DNA from: Trametopsis cervina
Lineage: Eukaryota; Basidiomycota; Agaricomycetes; Polyporales; Irpicaceae
Length of the DNA stretch: 64,000 bases
NCBI GenBank assembly: GCA_022385755.1
Contig: MU278372.1
Span: 248,001 to 312,000 of the forward strand
Direction of reading: 5' to 3'
The first letter of the stretch is position 1; every line of letters begins with the position of its first letter. Shown piece after piece: positions 22,083 to 34,181 of the stretch. A program made the translations under genes and the position numbers. The notes beneath the pieces are model-generated. The model was given only the letters and a program-made list of their open reading frames with translations. It was not told the origin of the DNA and ran no database searches.

Positions 22083-24522
22083 ATGGCTCAAACAAAAGGA
22101 GAAATGGCAACGCAACTACCTCAGTCGCTCCCGTCCTTTGCGCAAACCTTTGGCAGTCCTTCCTTGACCCGACACTCGGAGGTCAACAACGCTCTCCCCC
22201 CTATCCAGCACCGACCAACCCCTCTGGATCGCAGCCGCTCCGCACATACGTCGCCGCAGCCGTCCTCAGTTGGAGAGCACAAGCAGACCGCAAGGAAGCG
22301 GCTGCACTCAGAGAGTACTTTAGCAGACTCTGCAGATGTATCGGGTCCAGAGTACGTCGCATTCGCCGAGGTTTGCTCTCCTAAACGCTGATGCAAGAGG
22401 TGTATCTCCTGACTCGAGCAGTCGCCGATCCCCTCGTGCTCCCGTCAGAGTGAAGCAGGAGACCGACACTGACAACCTGCTGTCGCTCAAGCTGCCCGCT
22501 GCCCCTGTTGTCGCACAAACAAAGACGGGCGCACCGCCGCAAACCCCGTCGAGCTCTTCGTCCCCCAACCCAAACCCATCAAAGAAGCGACGAATGACGA
22601 TTTCAGGCATCAACACGGACGTGCGACGGCCATCGGTGGACAGTGGGATATCTCCCGTGGTTATGGGCTTGACAATTCCGCCAGACGACCCCATAGCGCT
22701 CGAGCAAGTGCGGTCCATGGTGAATCTGAAACATCAGCAGCAGGCCCTCATTGAATCGCGCAGGGGAAGCCTCGCGAGCATCATGCCTCCGACTGCTCCG
22801 CCTGACGTCAACATCGTGAATTCGCTGTCTGCCACGGACGAGCGTGCATCTACTTCCAAGACCGCGCCATCTATCCGCACATCCAGACGGAGTCCAAACC
22901 TTGCGCCTAACGCTGGGCCTAGAGGCTCGATAGTCGCGTCTTCTTCCGCTGCGCCACCTCAACAGCAACAACCACAATCCTCGATGCCGATCGAACGACT
23001 GCCGACGCCCCCGCCTCCTACTGCAACGCTCACAGCCAGACGACACCCCGCTCAACCCAGGCCAGCGACAGACTCGCCGCCCACGCACACACATGTCCAT
23101 CCGTCGCTCCCTAATCCGAACAATTCCAACATCCAACCACCAGCACATGCCCTGCCGCCTCCGCCGATCAGTTTCGCACGAAGGCGGGCGAGTCGCCAGG
23201 TTGGAGGAACAAAGGGCAAACCGGCTGACATCCTCATCAGCCCGCGCACCCTACAAGAAGGTGGCCTGCAGCCTATCATCCAGAGTGCGCCTCCGATTCC
23301 GCGCGGAGGGCAGTCGCAATCGTTGTCTGGCCGGTTCCCTTTGATGGCTTTGCCCAGCGTGCCCCCCGTTATGGGTACAGGACAGCCTCCAAAGCGCATC
23401 TCAACTGCACAAGTGCCACCTACACCGACGCGACTGTCCATAGCACGCCAAGCCGCCGGGGCCCCAACGGGTCGCTCGCCCCCCGCAGCCTCGGTACCGA
23501 TCGCGTCGACGCTCGTGCCGCCGACCCCGGCGTCGTTACATCATCCCGGCTACGCAGGCGAGAAGTCTGCGTTCCTCGCGCCGTTCGAGATGTTCTACGA
23601 CGCGCTGAACGACTCGAAGCAGCTCAAGACGTGGCTGAGCGAGCAGCTGCACAAGTCGAACGCGCTCATGGCCACGCTCCAGCGCCAGCAGGAGCAGATG
23701 GAGGAGACCGTGCACCATCTTGTGGATAAGAAAGTCGCGGCGATGCGTGGAGAGGTGTATGATCTCAAGATGCGCGTTGACGAGCTTGAGATGCAGCTTC
23801 GCCATGCACGCGCGCAGGGGCATAGCCCGAGTACGGGAGGCGCCAAGGGCAAGGGCGCGGTGAATGGGTATGGCAACGTGAGTGCGACAAGCCCGCTCGT
23901 CGGCCCAACAGACACGTACCACTTCCCGCCAATCGAGTCTCTCCGCCGTCCAGACCAGCCGCGGCGCGTCTCGTCGCCGAGCAGCGAGCACCACCCCGCC
24001 TCGCAGACAAGCTCGCCTGTGCCGTTCGACGTCGGGAAACGGCTCTCGGTCTCTGCGATCCGCCATGATCCCCGACCTGAGCACCATCAACACGTCCCGC
24101 GTGGGTCGATATCGCAGCTCGCGCAGACCTTTCCTTCCCCGCACTCTTCACATCATCCGCACGCCGGCGCCTCCAACAGCACCTCCAACAGTACCAGCAG
24201 CAACAGCAAACCCGGCTGGTCCCCCCGCGCACCAAAGATGAGCCTCCCGACGTCCTCCACGCGCCAGTCTTTGAGCAGCGCGACGACGCACGCTCCCATA
24301 TCCGAACGCGAGCGCGAACGGCCGAGCATGCAACGCCGGTCGTCCATCGACCGCGCGGGCCGCATGCCGCACCCCCCTGAGAAGCGTCGGGCGAGCCGTT
24401 CTCCCGACGCCGACGAGGAGGGGAGGCTGGCGCCGCCGCCAAGGCTCGCGGGGGAGCAGCGGCGCGCGAGCGTCGGTGCTGTCCAGCACGATCGGGTGCG
24501 CTCGCCTATGGACACGTCGTAG
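22083..24522 (+). CDS. Proline/serine-rich coiled-coil protein (797 aa)
   Basis: Join: 22083-22351, 22398-24522; a 46-nt intron (GTACGT...GCAAG) bridges two frames with closed phase. It starts MAQTKGEMATQL. Most of the protein is disordered: Ser/Pro/Gln-rich with PTPP and poly-Gln patches and a basic KKRRMTISG segment. A structured island at about residues 475-580 begins EKSAFLAPFEMFYDALNDSK and continues into a coiled coil (QLKTWLSEQLHKSNALMATL, RQQEQMEETVHHLVDKKVA). The tail is again Ser/Arg/Pro-rich. The composition suggests a nuclear regulator or scaffold, which is inference; I did not recognise the family. GC content is higher than in the flanks. Confidence 0.75.
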
Positions 24523-26587
24523 ACCCTTGGGCTCGGTGGTGCCTCGTCATGCCTTGTACGCCATCTAGACACGCTGCGCTTCGCGTCGGTGTTTCTCTTT
24601 TCGATATTCATTCTTCGACTCTTTCGATTCGCCTGAGCTCAACTCACTCTGGGGCCTTTTTCGTATCCTTTCCCTGTACATGCCTCTTTCCTTCACGCAC
24701 AGGTACCCCTGCCGTCCGTATAACGTTCGTTCGTTCTTCCTTGTTTCATGCTGATGGACACTATCCTCTCGTGTTGTGCTCCTCTCTCCTTTTCTGGTCA
24801 CGCAGGACTTTTTGTGTTTACGGTTTTCTGTTTCGACGTGTCCTACCTACCACTCCGCTCATTCGATTCGTTCGTCTCTGCTCGCTTCGCGCGTTGTGTC
24901 CCCCACCCCATAAAACACGCATCACACCCCATTTACGCATCTCGCGTCCGCCCGATGTTGCACACCCTCGCTCACTCTTCGATTCTTCTTTTCTCTTCAC
25001 GTTTGCTTACTTCGATTCGCTTACTCGTGTCTCTCGGTCCATTTATCGCTACGCTCGTGCCATCTGTACCATCCCACAACTGTACAACTATGCAATCCAA
25101 AGATCTTCTTGCCCATGTTTGTTTACTGTCCGCAGTTCCTCTCCTTTGAGGAATCTCAGCCTGCGAAATGCATACATATGTGTGACGCGTAAGGCCGTCC
25201 CCACTTCACCTCTCCCTTGAGTTGAGTACCCCAGCCTACACAACACAATACAGCACACGCGGTCGCCCGGACAACACCAGAATTTGTATTTCCCTACACG
25301 CCTAATCGCAATCGGGTGTGCTCGTACCTGACGGGGGTCTAGACCGCAGGTCCGTCGCGTTTATTATGGGCCTTGTAGTACAGTTACATAACGCGACACT
25401 TTCGTTCCTACTTGCTCGGCTCGCGCCGCGCGAACCCTTCCTCCTTTTCTTGCTTTCCTTGGTGGGTTTTTGAAAATGGTTGTCAAATTCGCTATCCGGG
25501 CGGTAGGAGGATGGACGCACATGGACACATACAATTCTAGTGGTCTTGTGCGCACTGGCACGCGTCTTGCGATGGGTGACGGTGAGTTTATGATTACGCT
25601 GGTGCTAATGCACTATTAATTTATTGCTCATGGGTGACAGAGACTACTTCAGTAGGGGTACCTCGCGTCAAGCGGTCCTCGTCATATTCACCGTGCCGAA
25701 CGGATAGTCAGGTTAATCTCACCAGGTTGCCAGAGAAGGTCCAATGAGCCGATTCAAGCGAGCTATGTTGTTTACGGTGCGAGTCGGTGCGTATAGCGCG
25801 AGCGTGTGTCCTCGGGACGTGCGACGTGCAGACTATATGCGCATATAGGAACCGCGTTCTCATGGCTATGCGGTGAATGGGGTACGGATACCTTGTGACC
25901 CGCTCAAAGCGTTGCTTATATGCGCTGTATGCAGGATGACGCGACCGTTGGCTCCAAGCCCCATGCGGGGACGAGTACGGACATCTGCCCAATGACGAGG
26001 GCCCGCATTCACACTCACCAAAAGCCGGAGCGCATACACCCACCGCTGGATAATCCGCCTCCATCGGTCATGCCAGAAGATCAACAGGCAGTCAATTACG
26101 ATATATGTGCCCTACTACAACGCGTTCATTAGTAAGTTGTGTCAGGGAGCGGCAAGAACAGATGAATGACCAAGAAAAAAAGAGGAGGGGGATGGGGGAA
26201 CGGGAGATAGGGAGAGACCATGAGAGACGACGGAGGTGAGTGGCTCGGATGATGCGTTCAACGCTGGTGATAACGAGGACAGCAGGATGGAGGGATATAT
26301 GGGGATACATAATAAATAGATTCGGGAGGAAACCTGGGATGGATGCGCCGTCTTGGCTGGAGCTGAGTATGGGGAGTTTGGAGAGAGAAGGCGAGAGAAG
26401 AGGGATAGATGGATGGATGAACAGACGGCCGTATCGTTGGCGTGAACGAGCATCGAGTCGTTGCCAGGTGGGCGCGATGGGCATCGTTGGGTTAGACGAC
26501 GGTGGGCGTGGGGTATCGGCAGTGTACCTGCTCTAGCTGTGGCAGCGGAAGGCATGGGAGGACGGTCACAGGCGATCGTCGGATGCC
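24523..26587. other. Pyrimidine-rich and unassigned DNA
   Basis: 24.55-25.2 kb is strongly CT-rich on the plus strand, so long open frames there are compositional and probably 3' UTR or spacer. 25.3-26.58 kb holds overlapping frames in several phases without protein character. Nothing else seen. Confidence 0.4.
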
Positions 26588-26896
26588 TCAGTCTGGGTTT
26601 ACGGACGCCTTCTCGAATATGCTCGTCACCTCTGGCTTCGCGCCTCCCTTCAAGGCATCGCCACTGGCCTTGCTCTTCGTCAGGTCGATGATCCTCGCCT
26701 TTGCCTGTGCAAGCTCAGCAGCCCTTCGCCGCTTCGTCTCTGCGGGCATCACGCCCCTTGCGGCGCCCTTTACCGCCTTCCTCTCCTCTGCCGCCTTCCT
26801 CGAGTCCGTCCAGAGCTGGAGGGTGTATTCGTGCATCTCGTGCGCGTAGAGGAGGAGCGCTTCCTCGATTATCTGGAGCTGGTCGTCGGTCATCAT
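26588..26896 (-). CDS. Small helical hypothetical protein (102 aa)
   Basis: A single exon from MMTDDQLQIIEEALLLYAHE to FEKASVNPD. It is highly charged and Ala-rich, with an amphipathic helix (LLLYAHEMHEYTLQLWTDSR) followed by a Lys/Arg-rich helix (ETKRRRAAELAQAKARII). The composition looks coding (hydrophobic heptad spacing, no low-complexity bias), but no homologue is recognised. The isolated location in a sparse region lowers certainty. Confidence 0.5.
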   Translation of the reverse strand: MMTDDQLQIIEEALLLYAHEMHEYTLQLWTDSRKAAEERKAVKGAARGVMPAETKRRRAAELAQAKARIIDLTKSKASGDALKGGAKPEVTSIFEKASVNPD

Positions 26897-28555
26897 CGCG
26901 GGCAACGGCAACAACGCGAGGCGATTTAGGATTTAGGACAGCGGAAGGACAGACGGGGCGATGGATGGCTGGAGGGGAGGGGACGCGTGCTGTATAACTG
27001 GCCGTAGCGGGTGGGACACTCCGAGGAACATAGGCCTAAATGAGACGGAGGCTTCTAGTGTTTTGTGTGGTGCTGCCTGATATGATCAGCTCGCGCTCAC
27101 CCTGACTACCAATTCCACAGGCAGGCCTCTGCCGACTCGTAGCCTGCGCCAAGCCGCTGGCGAGTCACGCCTCCCTCGTACGTCATTCTCGCATCTCCCC
27201 TGTTTTCTCATGCACTCTCTAATGGAGCCCCGCAGATCAGCTCGGGGGCAGTCCCAGGCACCCCAGCAGCACATCGTCCTCGCGCCGTCGCTCGCTGGGT
27301 TCGGTGTCTTCGTCGCTGTGTGGTATGACGCAGACGCAGCGTACGACGTGGCGTCATCGGTCACCAGGCGTCGGCGGGGAGGCGGCATGGCACGTCGGAT
27401 CTGACATAGCTCCACTCTGCCGAGCGGTTGTGCGCGCCACCCCCGAAGAACCCCATCGTCACCCCAGAATTTTAGCGGTCCCTCCGTGTTCTTATGTTTC
27501 ACGGCTGCAGCGAATCCCATTGCGACGCCATTCCTGCGCAGACACCCTCCCTCGTCACACCGTTGGCAGACCCTGAGCGTGCGCCGTGTGCTGCAGCCCC
27601 ACCAAGGACGTGTCGTTGAGCTGCGCGCGCTGTAGCTTGACGTGCACACCGCTTGGGGATTTCGAGAAAGTGGCGTGTTGGATACGGAATGTTGGCCATA
27701 TCAAATGCGCGAAATTGCCAGCGGGGGTTGCGTGCTGCATGACACAAAAAATTGTTGTTCGACCGGCCGGACGGAAACCCTTCCCTCGAGACGGAGCGCC
27801 GCCAACCTCACGAAAAATGAAGCTCGCTTGTGTACGCGGTCTCATGGACAAGCTAGGTTCAACGGCAGCAGCAATTTGAGGCCCCGGGAACGAGGGAGGA
27901 CAGCGACGATCGACGTTCGTATTTGTAGATGGGCCCGGCTTGTGGCGGCACGCGTGGGATGTGTCATGATGTAGTCGTTCCTAGATCGTGGCCATTCGTA
28001 ATGGTACGATAAGGTTACACTTCACTTGCTCATTCATCTCACTTTTCGTGCGCGTTGGAAGTTTTCGACGGAAACGAGGCTACGTGTGGGATCAGCACAG
28101 AAAACGGGGCACAGTGCTAGTGGTAAGTTTTTAGCTCAGATGCAGTCACTCCGGTTACCTCGCTCGCTACCTGTCAATTAATCCTTAGAGACGTATGTCA
28201 TGGGCGCCTCTGTATATTGTTTGTTGATCTGGGTGGTGAATCAATCATGGCGGTCCTCGACTCGCAGTGGATATTTTGTTCCGTCCCCGGTGCTTTGCTA
28301 AGTCCGAGGCATTCCTAATCATGCGGAAGGCCAAGAGAAGCTGCATTGGCCTTCAAGGCACGAGCTGTGACGCGTGCCCGCCTCTTTCCCGTTATGGTAA
28401 TGCGACGCTTGGTGGCGTCGATCAGTTTGGGCACCCAGTTAGCCAGATAACCATGGAAAGCGCATTATAATTCCACACTTGATCCCCAAAATACACTACG
28501 TTGCATATCCAAATGCCCATGCCAGCAAAAACCCAAACACGCAAACTCTTGACAC
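26897..28555. other. Region without a supportable gene
   Basis: Several overlapping frames of 60-190 codons occur on both strands at 27.1-28.0 kb, but none has splice support or a recognisable motif. 28.0-28.5 kb is spacer downstream of the first WSC gene. Confidence 0.4.
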
Positions 28556-29311
28556 TCACGGCGCGCCATTCGCCTTATAAATCTGCATCCTCCACGACCC
28601 GCCACACGTCGCCGAATACAATCCCGCGCAGCGCATATTGCACTCCGACACATCCGCAGCAGGCGGCAGCACCCCGCCCGCGTACCCTGTCCCACAATAA
28701 CACTCGTCGCCATACTCAAGACCCGCATACTGATACCCCTTCGCGATGCACTGGTTCACGCACGAGTACGGCGTCGTTGAGTTCAAGTACGTGACGACGG
28801 GGTTCGCGAGCACGCGTTGCGCATTGTCAACCGCACATGCCACTGCGGTCGTCCACCCCGTCGGGATGCTGTTGTACACTGGGGGTAGGTCCGTCAAAGG
28901 CCCGTCACAGTCGATGCCGTTCGCGCACCCTGCATGGCGTCGGTGCCATGGAACTCAGTAAGGTCGAACGAAGAGAGAAACGCGTCAGTCCCTACCTCCG
29001 AAGCCCGCGCAGCACGTGGCAAAGTACACGCCCGGATCACTAGCAGGAAGATAAGTGTCGGTTGAACGCGCATATGCGGACAGGACTCACCAGTCGAACC
29101 CAATGTCGTACCTCTCGACGTTATCGGCGATGAGCACGTTGGACGGGGCCGTGAACTCGCAGATGTCCTGCCAGGTGTATGCGTTGTCCGAGTACGGCCG
29201 GATGTACCGCGCACAGAGGGCCTGAGGGCGGGCGCCGGAACATGGTGGGGCGCTGTGTGCGAAGGGGAAGGAGAGGGAGATGAGGAGGAGCGCTGTACCG
29301 AGAAGCTTCAT
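28556..29311 (-). CDS. Secreted WSC-domain protein, copy 1 (212 aa)
   Basis: Join (minus): 29311-29091, 29039-28996, 28929-28556; phases close. The signal peptide is MKLLGTALLLISLSFPFAHS. A Cys-containing N-terminal module (YIRPYSDNAYTWQDICEF ... GVYFATCCAGFGG) precedes a WSC domain at about residues 110-212: GWTTAVACAVDNAQRVL, CVNQCIAKGYQYAGLEYGDE, CYCGTGY, CNMRCAGLYSATCGGSWRM, IYKANGAP. WSC domains bind carbohydrate and in fungi occur in secreted or wall-associated proteins, so an extracellular glycan-binding role is likely. It has a diverged tandem copy at 30571-31413 with the same exon sizes and similar flanks. Confidence 0.85.
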
Positions 29312-30570
29312 AGCTAATGGTGCGTTGTGTGTTGCACAACGAGAGGGCAAGGATGGCAGCCTGGAGTGCCCCTCCATGCCTCCGAGCTGTTATACACCCC
29401 ATCCAAGCAGAAACCCGCAGTCTACGATGCAGCACGCGGCCCGCACACAGAGTCTGGATTCAACAGTCCCGGTGAACCTCCGCCGGGCGCGGTCTCTGTG
29501 GCACAGCACGTGTGCGTGCACACTGGCAGTAGAGGCTTCTTCAACGGCAGACCTGCCAACATTTGGGCGGATATCTGTCAGGGCAGTCAAGAGAGATAGG
29601 ATGTTATATGCTCGTGTATTGAATGTTGCAGCATATGATCAGCTATGCACTTGACGTTTGTGTATCTGGGTTGACGTCGCTGATATTGAGGGAGTCATGG
29701 TGCGGAGGCTGGGCCTGTGCGAGGATCGACGCTGTACCTGGCGGAGTGTTATTTGAGGAACGTGTCCGCGTTTCTGCGCGTTTGTGTGGGCGGTTTGTGC
29801 GGTGAGTGGTTTGAGGAGGGATGAGTACACAGATGAGAGATGAACGTACAGTACAGTAGCTTCAGGCAGAGCGCTGACGATCGGCGAGCGATTCGATCGG
29901 GCTATCACACCTGGGCTCAACTATTAATTCCCAGTACTATTCGCGGCGGATAATTTCTGAAAAGGCAGCACGATATAAAACAGACAGAGCCGGTCGATGC
30001 TGTAAGTTAGGTTCTGCTCGGCGTTCTCTATACGAAGCACGCTGATTCTAGTTGTTTTGAGCTGAGCATGTGGTGTAGACATAATTTGAATGTCGTCTGC
30101 TGTTCCTGGCAGGTCGCTCAGGCTGGCTACTTGGACTTGGACAGAGTATACTCAAGTCGTCAATCCGCGGCCGCGCCTTCTGAACGATACCACGTCGTGC
30201 ATCGCCACGCGTTGTTTTTTGGCTATTGATCAGCGTAACTGCTTGCGAGGTTCAGTGCATATTTAATCGAGGCTGACAGAGCTTCGTTGTACCCATCTTT
30301 ACTCATTTAGTAATCCATACTTGCATTTCCGTGGTGTGACTCGTTTCGCGTATTCTTAAAGTTTACAATGCTGCTGAGGTTCGTACCTGACCGAGTGCGA
30401 CTTACTTTGCGTATCCTACAGGTGCCGCTCATAATCTCGCAAAATTGCACACATTCAATCCCATAGTCGATTCAAGAAAATAGCACACGGTATGCAGCAC
30501 TCGATTGAATACATCGACAAGAAACACCCACATCCGCCCACACACCCATACACACGCAAGCCCTCGACAT

Positions 30571-31413
30571 TCACGGTGAACCGTCCGCCTTGTATATTTG
30601 CATCCTCCATGACCCGCCACACGTGTTCATAAATGAGCCCGCACAGCGCATATCGCACTCCGACACGTCTGCAGCAGGTGGCAGCACCCCACCAGCGTAT
30701 CCCGTCCCACAATAACACTCATCGCCGTATTCAACGCCCGCGTACCGGTAACCCTGCGCGGAACACTGTGAGATGCACGAGTAGGGCGTCGTGGAGTTCA
30801 GGTACGTGACGACGGGGTTGGCGAGCACGCGCTGCGGATTATCGATCGCGCACGGGACGACCGTCGTCCAGCCCGTAGGGATGTCGTTGCGCGCCGGCGG
30901 TAGGGCTGACTCGGGGCCATCGCAATCAACAACACCGCAATGTACGACTGATCGGAACCATGGAACTCAGTAAGTTCGAGCGCAAAGGGAAGGAAAACAT
31001 GACAGTGCGTACATGGATCTGGCGTGCAGCAGGTGTCGGCACCATTGAGTTCAGCAAGCCCCAGCGCAAAGGGAAACATAACAGTGCCTACCTGTTTGCG
31101 GCACGCAGCAGGTGGCAAAGTGCCCTGAGGAGCTGACGGGATGATCGCACTAGTGAACACGCGCGCCGCACATCGATGGGCAAGCGACTCACCAGTCGTA
31201 CCCGTCGTCATACATCTCGATGTCGGTGGAGATGAGCGTATTGGGTGGGACTGTGATGTTGCACACAGTCTTCCAGTCGTACTCATTGTCCGAGTACGGC
31301 CGGAGGAACCCAACGCAATAAGACCACGAGCGAGGGGCAGAGCACGGCGGCGCGGGGCGTACAAATGGGAGCGACAGAGATGCAAGGAGGAGTATTGTCC
31401 TAGAAAGCTTCAT
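30571..31413 (-). CDS. Secreted WSC-domain protein, copy 2 (212 aa)
   Basis: Join (minus): 31413-31193, 31132-31092, 30947-30571. The signal peptide MKLSRTILLLASLSLPFVRP leads into PPCSAPRSWSYCVGFLRPYSDN. The WSC domain matches copy 1: CISQCSAQGYRYAGVEYGDE, CYCGTGY, AADVSECDMRCAGS, FMNTCGGSWRMQIYKADGSP. Exon 1 is the same length as in copy 1 (221 nt). Intron 2 is 144 nt and contains a decayed extra copy of exon 2 and its flanks (about 30965-31045), so the exon 2-3 junction (CCVPQT to HCGVVDCDGPE) is less certain. A TATA-like GTATAAG lies near 31493. Likely an extracellular carbohydrate-binding protein; duplicated from, or the source of, copy 1. Confidence 0.8.
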
Positions 31414-33480
31414 GTCGTAGAGTATACTTTGCGTGACGCAGTAAGAGGATGAGCGGGCAGCAGCCTGGAGTGTCTCTGAACGACTACGAGCTCTTATACT
31501 TCTCCTAACAGCAGAGGCTCCAGCGCGCGATGCAGTACGCGGTCAATACACAGTCTAGATTTGCAGCCCCGGTGAGTCTTCGCGGGTCGTGGTCGCTGAG
31601 GCACAGCACGTGTGCCGCGGAGAGCATGCGCATTGACAGTGGCGGGCTTCTTTAACGGCAGGCCTGCCTAGATTTAGACAAAAATCTATCACGGCGGTCA
31701 AGAAAGACAGAAGGTTATGCATATGTGTATTGGGCTTGCGGCATATGACCAGCGATAGGCAGTACGATGTGTAATTGGGTTCACATTGCTGATACTCAAG
31801 CGCGTCTTGCGGTGTGTCTTACACAGGCTGGATCTGCGCGAGAAGTTATGCTTGAAGGGCGTGTCCGACTATCTGCGCGTTTCTATAGGCATTGAAGGTT
31901 TGAACGTAAATGGAGAGTGAACTGTCAAGACGGAGGAGAGACAAATTGTATAAGTAAACGTAGCGACTTGAGGCACCAAGCGGATACGATTACCATCTAA
32001 GTCGATACACATTTGGCCGATATCGTCCAGCCTAGAATGAGTCCCACCGCAAGGTACCACGTCCGCTCGCTTGTCGCAATGTATAGCGAAGTACCCGTCT
32101 TGATGTGCGTTCTCAACAGCAAGTGCTTATGTGAGCGATCCGATCGGGCTATCACTCCTGAGCTCAAGTATTAATTCCCACTACTATTCGCGTCGACGCC
32201 CCGTCAACAAACGACGCTGTGCAACGGGCAGGAGCAGAGACGGCTAATACAATGAGTTCTGTTCGACGCGCTCTATATGATGCCTGCTGGTTTTCGTTTA
32301 CCTGAGCAGAACATCCGGTGGAAACGTAACTATTGCCGCTAGCAGGGTCTGCGTCGCCAGTACACCGAATCAATTTTGAACAGAGTAAACAGTATTCAGA
32401 GAGAGTACTGACTTCTCGAGCCTACTACCCATGCACCTCCTCTTCGTTACCACCGCCCTTCGTCAACGGAAGATTCAGAGGCACAACCGTCATCTCGCTA
32501 TGCCTAATTCCCCAAGATACTGGTTTGGCGCTGCATAGAATACGCGGTCACGTGGCCGACACACGCCAAGCCGTCCGAACTCATATTGTCCAAACCTAAC
32601 TACGCCGCACATTTGCACCCACCAACAAGGCTCGATCCGTCTGAAGGTCTTGTGCAGTATATAATTATTGCGAACGGCGCAGATAAACACATCCTCATTC
32701 GCGGTCTCGCACCCCATCTGTTCAACGTCACCCGTCGCTCTCGTTGCAGACTTCAGAACTCACCCTTCCCCGTTCTCAAGAGAAACTCCCTGCGACTCCA
32801 CCATGAGTGATGACGGCAATAGTATTACCATTTAGAAAAGCTCCCGCACTCAGGGTAGACAGCAATGAGCCGCCGACATATAGACAATCGCTGACACAAC
32901 GTGTATGTTAGAAGTACCTTGAACTCAAGCCGCTCTTTTGAAGATTCTATGAATTCACGTTATTGGCAGGAAGCCAGCGTCAATGATGTACCCCACTGCG
33001 GTAGCCCTTAATCTCGTCTTCATGGCTAGATTGCTGACGTCCTTCTTCTGTGGCACGCCATGTCCCAGCGCAAGGCGGTAGCCTGAAAAATGCAGGCATG
33101 CCCTCCTCACAGCGATTCATGCCAACTGAGTACTACGGTTTTATGTAAAACAAGGCAGCTGAGATGGACGTTGTATATTCCGTCGCAGGATTGTCACGCC
33201 ACCCGTATACATTGGAGGACTTGGAAGCAGTATTAGTGTGGATTGAAGAATCTTCACTAACTTCTGCCGGTCAACTCTTGTCCTTGCTGTATGTGTGGCC
33301 TCTTGCATCCCTCATTCACACTTACAACAAGGATTGCGAGGTAAAAGTGAGTGATCACGGGGTTGTTGCAACCATTCGCTGAGGCCTACTCCAGCGAGAC
33401 GCACGGGAGAATATCATGGACTGGTGTAAGTAGAGTGACTGAAAGACAGAAAGGCCGAGAGAGCAGTGACTACGAATCTG
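31414..33480. other. Duplicated upstream DNA and unassigned spacer
   Basis: Up to about 32.3 kb this is the upstream arm of the duplication. 32.3-33.4 kb holds short unrelated frames, including a 72-codon frame at 33164, without splice partners or motifs. Confidence 0.4.
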
Positions 33481-33944
33481 CTACTCCTGCACCGTCGCCT
33501 CGTCACCACCGCCCATCTCCATCGACGGCCGATCCAGAGGCACAGCCGTCGCCTCGCTATGCCTGAACGTCCGCACGCCCGTCCGCACGATTCGCAGACG
33601 CGACGGACAGTGCGGATCCGGGCATGCGATTTCGGCGTCGGTTGACATCCAGTCGTTCGCGTGCGTGACACGCTGTTTGGCGGCGAGGAGTGGGAGGACA
33701 GAGCCTGCAAACGAGATCGGGGTGAGTCTGAGCCACGACGATGGTAGGGGTAGGGAAGTTGTAATTTACCCAGCGAGTATATCGAGAACCCTTGGCCGGA
33801 TGGGAGATGCAGCATCTCGCCCTCCAGCGTGAAATAGTCCCCTGGTTTAGCGCCGCATAAGATGCGTGCGCCCGGTGGGCATATGACTTCCACTCGAAGG
33901 TCAAAGAGCTCGAAGCTGTCGTCACGGTGGTCTGGACTGGTCAT
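33481..33944 (-). CDS. TIGR04076-like small protein (132 aa)
   Basis: Join (minus): 33944-33770, 33704-33481; one 65-nt intron with closed phase. Sequence features: FDLRVEVICPPGARILCGAK, PGDYFTLEGEMLHLPSGQGF, SIYSLGSVLPLLAAKQR, DWMSTDAEIACPDPHCPSRL. These match the uncharacterised TIGR04076 family (about 100 aa, with conserved Cys and a GDYF element), here with a C-terminal extension (HSEATAVPLDRP). The family has no established biochemical role. The Cys residues could bind metal, which is inference. Neighbour FCF2 is on the same strand. Confidence 0.75.
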
Positions 33945-34181
33945 TGCAATGCAAGAGACATATACGTATGCATGTAGATGGAGGTCGAGAAGATAGACAC
34001 GCGGAGATTATCTACATCATGTGAATTTGAATATCAGTTGATCTTCTCTTGAATATATTAAGCTTTCACGAAATCATTTCGCCGGAGTGCAATGCGAAGA
34101 CATAAGAAGCAAATAAAAGAATGTAGATCTGACAAAGATATGTGCATGCAGACGTACACAGCACACAGCAACGATGCTGCA

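Larger units (their letters stand above)
28470..32320. repeat. Tandem segmental duplication carrying the WSC gene
   Basis: About 28470-30090 and 30440-32320 are diverged direct copies. Apart from the WSC genes, upstream non-coding DNA matches: GGCACAGCACGTGTGC near 29500 and 31602, CGTGTCCGCGTTTCTGCGCG near 29761 with CGTGTCCGACTATCTGCGCG near 31861, and ATCGGGCTATCAC near 29896 and 32149, followed by TATTAATTCCCA in both. The duplication therefore spans gene, promoter and more than 700 bases of upstream DNA. Confidence 0.85.

Noticed and set aside
22603..24611. Long minus-strand frames opposite the proline-rich coiled-coil gene
   Set aside because: Arg-rich antisense shadows of a high-GC coding exon.
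24549..25220. 223-codon frame in CT-rich DNA
   Set aside because: Compositional artefact: Ser/Phe/Leu/Arg-rich in every phase and no motif.
27086..27974. Overlapping frames on both strands, one of 187 codons
   Set aside because: No recognisable protein features; Cys/Arg/Ser bias typical of non-coding GC-rich DNA.
32333..33430. Short frames, including a 72-codon frame at 33164
   Set aside because: No start context, splice continuation or family resemblance.
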